Source: Grimontia kaedaensis (GTDB taxonomy: Bacteria; Pseudomonadota; Gammaproteobacteria; Enterobacterales; Vibrionaceae). From it: a DNA stretch of 64,000 nucleotides. The stretch covers positions 3,162,001 to 3,226,000 of the forward strand of contig NZ_CP082275.1 in assembly GCF_023746615.1 (NCBI RefSeq), written 5' to 3'. This document shows positions 61,533 to 64,000 of the stretch, in pieces. Made by a program: the position numbers and the translations under genes. Positions within the stretch are counted from its first letter, which is position 1; each line of letters begins with the position of its first letter. The notes under the pieces were generated by a model. The model saw nothing but the letters and a program-made list of their open reading frames with translations. It made no database searches and was not told where the DNA came from.

Positions 61533-62497
61533 TGAGCGACGCACAACTACAAATCCGCAACCTATGTGTTGACTACATTACTGACGCGGGCGATGTCCGC
61601 GCAGTAAACAACGTAAGCTTTGATATTGGTAAAGGCGAAGTCTTCGGTCTGGCCGGTGAGTCTGGCTGTGGTAAATCCACCGTTGCATTCTCGCTGATGC
61701 GTCTTCATAAGCCGCCTGCATTCATCAGCGGCGGTGAAGTACTCTTCAACGGTGAAGACATCATGAAATACAGCGATGAGCGCATGAGTCGCTTCCGCTG
61801 GAAAGAAATCTCCATGGTGTTCCAGTCAGCGATGAACGCCCTGAACCCAGTGCTTACCATGGAAGAGCAGTTCTGTGACGTTATCATGCGCCACACCAAC
61901 ATGACCCGCGAACAGGCAAAGCGTCGCGCAGAAGGTCTGTTGGAAATCGTTGATATCCACCCAAGCCGTTTGACCGACTACCCGCACCAGTTCTCTGGTG
62001 GTATGCGTCAGCGTCTGGTTATCGCGATTGCACTGGCTCTGAACCCGAAAATGATCATCATGGACGAGCCGACAACGGCATTGGACGTGGTGGTTCAGCG
62101 CGAGATCCTGCAAAAGATCCACGCACTGAAAGAAGAGTTTGGTTTCTCGATTCTGTTCATCACCCACGACCTGTCACTGATGGTCGAGTTCACTGACCGT
62201 ATCGGCATCATGTATGCCGGCCAGTTGATTGAGGTGGCACCATCGAAAGAAATCCTCAAAAACCCTTATCACCCTTACACCGAAGGTCTGGCTAGCTCAT
62301 TCCCTCCACTGACGGGTCCAAAAACACACCTTTCCGGTATTCCAGGCAACCCATTGAACCTGCTTGAAATCCCACAAGGTTGTCGTTTCCAGGCTCGTTG
62401 CGGAAAGACCAAAGATACCTGTTTCAAAGTGGCTAACACGCTGACTCAGGTAGAGCCAAACCGTTTCACCAACTGCCACCTGTTTACAGGCAAGTAA
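61532..62497 (+). CDS. Chitooligosaccharide ABC transporter ATPase 1
   Basis: The 321-residue ATPase is of the OppD/DppD type. Walker A is GESGCGKST, the signature FSGGMRQR, Walker B MIIMDEPTTALD and the switch His in FITHDLSL. The C-terminal oligopeptide-type extension contains the cysteines CRFQARCGKTKDTC, as in family members that can carry an Fe-S cluster. It is translationally coupled to permease 2 by a one-base overlap and should pair with ATPase 2 as a heterodimer under the two permeases. Confidence 0.94.
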   Translation: MSDAQLQIRNLCVDYITDAGDVRAVNNVSFDIGKGEVFGLAGESGCGKSTVAFSLMRLHKPPAFISGGEVLFNGEDIMKYSDERMSRFRWKEISMVFQSAMNALNPVLTMEEQFCDVIMRHTNMTREQAKRRAEGLLEIVDIHPSRLTDYPHQFSGGMRQRLVIAIALALNPKMIIMDEPTTALDVVVQREILQKIHALKEEFGFSILFITHDLSLMVEFTDRIGIMYAGQLIEVAPSKEILKNPYHPYTEGLASSFPPLTGPKTHLSGIPGNPLNLLEIPQGCRFQARCGKTKDTCFKVANTLTQVEPNRFTNCHLFTGK

Positions 62498-62526
62498 TTG
62501 GCTTTAGCGACTTGTAGGAGTGAGCA

Positions 62527-63516
62527 ATGACTAAAGAATTAGGCCAACCGATTGTTGAAGGCAAAAATCTAGTAAAAGATTTCCCTATCAGCAGTAATGC
62601 GCTGAACAAGCCAATGATGCGCGCACTGAATGACGTGTCATTCAAACTGTATAAGAGCCGCGGTCTGTCGGTAGTAGGTGAATCTGGTTCAGGTAAATCT
62701 ACCTCAGCAAAAATGATCGCCAAGATGTATGCACCAACCTCTGGCTCTATTGAGTACAAAGGCCGCGACATCGCGACTATCACCAAGAAAAACGATCTGA
62801 TGACCTATCGCGAAGGTGTTCAGATGGTATGGCAAGACCCGTTCGGTTCTCTGAACCCAACACACACCATTTTCCACCACATCGCGCGTCCGCTGCACAT
62901 TCACAAGAAAGCGAGCAGCAATCCGAAAGAACTGGAAGAACAAGTGTATGACCTGCTGAATCAGGTTGGTCTGACACCACCAAAAGAAACCGCACGGAAG
63001 TACCCTCACCAGCTTTCTGGTGGTCAGCGCCAACGCGTTAACTTGGCGCGTAACATCGCTGTGGGTGCTGAAGTTGTGCTGGCTGACGAGCCAACCTCCA
63101 TGCTCGACGTGTCTATCCGTGCAGGTGTATTGAACCTGATGGAAGAGATGAAGTTCGAAAAGGAAATGGCGCTGCTGTACATCACGCACGACATCGCAAC
63201 TGCACGTTATATCGCAGAGGATCTGGCGGTAATGTACGTTGGCCACATGGTGGAATGGGGTGACTGTGAAGAAATCATTCACCGTCCACAACACCCATAC
63301 ACACGCCTGCTGGTTTCCGCAGTACCAGATCCTTCGAAATCTATCCACACCGAGCTGGAAGGTAATAAAGGCGAGATTCCTCTATGGACGCCGGATTCTG
63401 TTGGCTGTCCATTTGCTGGCCGCTGTCTGCACGCGACAGAAAAATGTCGTGAGGCGTTACCTCCAGTGACCAAACTGGCGGATAACCACTTCGTTCGCTG
63501 CTATCTGTTCGAGTGA
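62527..63516 (+). CDS. Chitooligosaccharide ABC transporter ATPase 2
   Basis: The 329-residue OppF/DppF-type ATPase has Walker A GESGSGKST, the signature LSGGQRQR, Walker B VVLADEPTSMLD and the switch His in YITHDIAT. The C-terminal CPFAGRCLHATEKC motif mirrors ATPase 1. It begins 29 bp after ATPase 1, with TAGGAGTGAGC before the ATG, and is followed 28 bp later by the GH9 gene. Confidence 0.94.
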   Translation: MTKELGQPIVEGKNLVKDFPISSNALNKPMMRALNDVSFKLYKSRGLSVVGESGSGKSTSAKMIAKMYAPTSGSIEYKGRDIATITKKNDLMTYREGVQMVWQDPFGSLNPTHTIFHHIARPLHIHKKASSNPKELEEQVYDLLNQVGLTPPKETARKYPHQLSGGQRQRVNLARNIAVGAEVVLADEPTSMLDVSIRAGVLNLMEEMKFEKEMALLYITHDIATARYIAEDLAVMYVGHMVEWGDCEEIIHRPQHPYTRLLVSAVPDPSKSIHTELEGNKGEIPLWTPDSVGCPFAGRCLHATEKCREALPPVTKLADNHFVRCYLFE

Positions 63517-63544
63517 ACCTCGGGCTAGAGTTTTAGGAGGTAAA

Positions 63545-64000
63545 ATGCAGCTGTTGATCAATCATATCGGCTATGAGCGCTTCGGCAATAAACAAGCGCT
63601 GATCCTTGCAAAGCAAGAAGTCACTGCAACACATGCCGATATTGTAGATTGCCAGACTGGGCAATCAGTGATGCAGCTGCCTGTTTGTGCTTGTGGTTCT
63701 GTAGACCAATGGCATACCGGCGACGTTTACCGTATCGATTTCTCTGCACTCAATAAGTGCGGAGATTTCTTTGTGAAAGTGGGAGACGTTTCGTCTCCGG
63801 CTTTTTCTGTCGCAGAAGGTATCCTGTTTGATCGCACCTTTTCAGATGTGATCCACTACTTCAAATCCCAGCGTTGTACAGGCACGTTTGATCAACGCGA
63901 TCTTACTGCGCCCCTTCTTGGCACAGATCGTCACGTTGATGTTCATGGCGGTTGGTATGATGCGTCAGGCGACGTCAGCAAATACTTCAGCCACCTTTCA
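63545..64000 (+). CDS. GH9 family glycosidase (chitooligosaccharide processing), 3' end cut
   Basis: The first 152 codons are present and the frame is open at the window edge. It begins MQLLINHIGYERFGNKQALI, the N-terminal Ig-like (CelD_N) domain of family 9 glycosyl hydrolases. The start of the catalytic domain follows, with FDRTFSDVIHYFKSQRC and the conserved GGWYDASGDVSKY. Two acidic residues of the GH9 active site are expected in and around DASGD. It has no signal peptide, so it should act in the cytoplasm on imported (GlcNAc)n products. In V. cholerae the equivalent gene, annotated as endoglucanase-related, was shown to act on glucosamine-containing substrates. AGGAGG precedes the ATG. 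Confidence 0.88.
   Translation, partial: MQLLINHIGYERFGNKQALILAKQEVTATHADIVDCQTGQSVMQLPVCACGSVDQWHTGDVYRIDFSALNKCGDFFVKVGDVSSPAFSVAEGILFDRTFSDVIHYFKSQRCTGTFDQRDLTAPLLGTDRHVDVHGGWYDASGDVSKYFSHLS

Overview
The window reads as a chromosomal segment of a Vibrionaceae bacterium. Three things support this: a thrLABC operon with an attenuator, adjacent convergent arcA and arcB, and the order tyrS - M23 peptidase - RND pump - erpA - hemL - AI-2E protein - rsmC - chiS - chitooligosaccharide ABC transporter, which matches the Vibrio cholerae chitin region as I remember it. An Enterovibrio/Grimontia/Photobacterium-like member is my guess and is not proven by the sequence. I see no rRNA, tRNA, CRISPR array or prophage.

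Bases 1-7500: a 5'-truncated Na+/amino-acid symporter, yaaA, a second (YaaJ-like) symporter, a small DUF3545 protein, a hemerythrin-domain gene broken near its end by an in-frame amber codon, then ung and nfo. Bases 7500-22970: grcA behind an FNR-type box, the thr operon with leader peptide, terminator and promoter all visible, aceK without aceB or aceA, a small outer-membrane-barrel candidate, an RraA/HMG-aldolase-like gene, arcA (long leader with an FNR-type box), arcB, a PAS-GGDEF diguanylate cyclase and the radical SAM protein YhcC.

Bases 22970-39300: two complete glutamate synthases in tandem, gltB1-gltD1 and gltB2-gltD2. They belong to different sequence types, and each has a hairpin-rich 5' leader. 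Then come mtnN-cobD-btuF (nucleoside salvage and corrinoid handling, translationally coupled) and a TRIC-family membrane protein. Bases 39400-41530: a compact VOC - questin-oxidase-like - flavodoxin operon behind a perfect 13-bp inverted repeat. It sits where, in V. cholerae gene order, two distant regions appear to be joined.

Bases 41500-53260: tyrS, an M23 murein endopeptidase, a two-component RND efflux pump, erpA, a 264-bp MITE-like element, hemL, a 35-residue Cys-rich membrane protein not large enough for ordinary gene calling, an AI-2E-family protein and rsmC. Terminal sequences of the MITE recur as solitary copies at 44220 and 52142. Bases 53260-64000: the chitin-sensing hybrid kinase ChiS, an 800-bp control region rich in palindromes, the periplasmic chitooligosaccharide-binding protein, two permeases, two ATPases and the start of a GH9 glycosidase.

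Functionally the window joins oxygen-dependent control (ArcAB, FNR-type boxes, GrcA), nitrogen and amino-acid metabolism (two GOGATs, Thr synthesis, symporters) and chitin use (ChiS regulon). No wholly new defence or mobile system is evident. The most novel-looking items are the structured gltB leaders, the MITE family, the chi promoter palindromes, the questin-oxidase cassette, the tiny Cys-rich protein and the interrupted hemerythrin gene.
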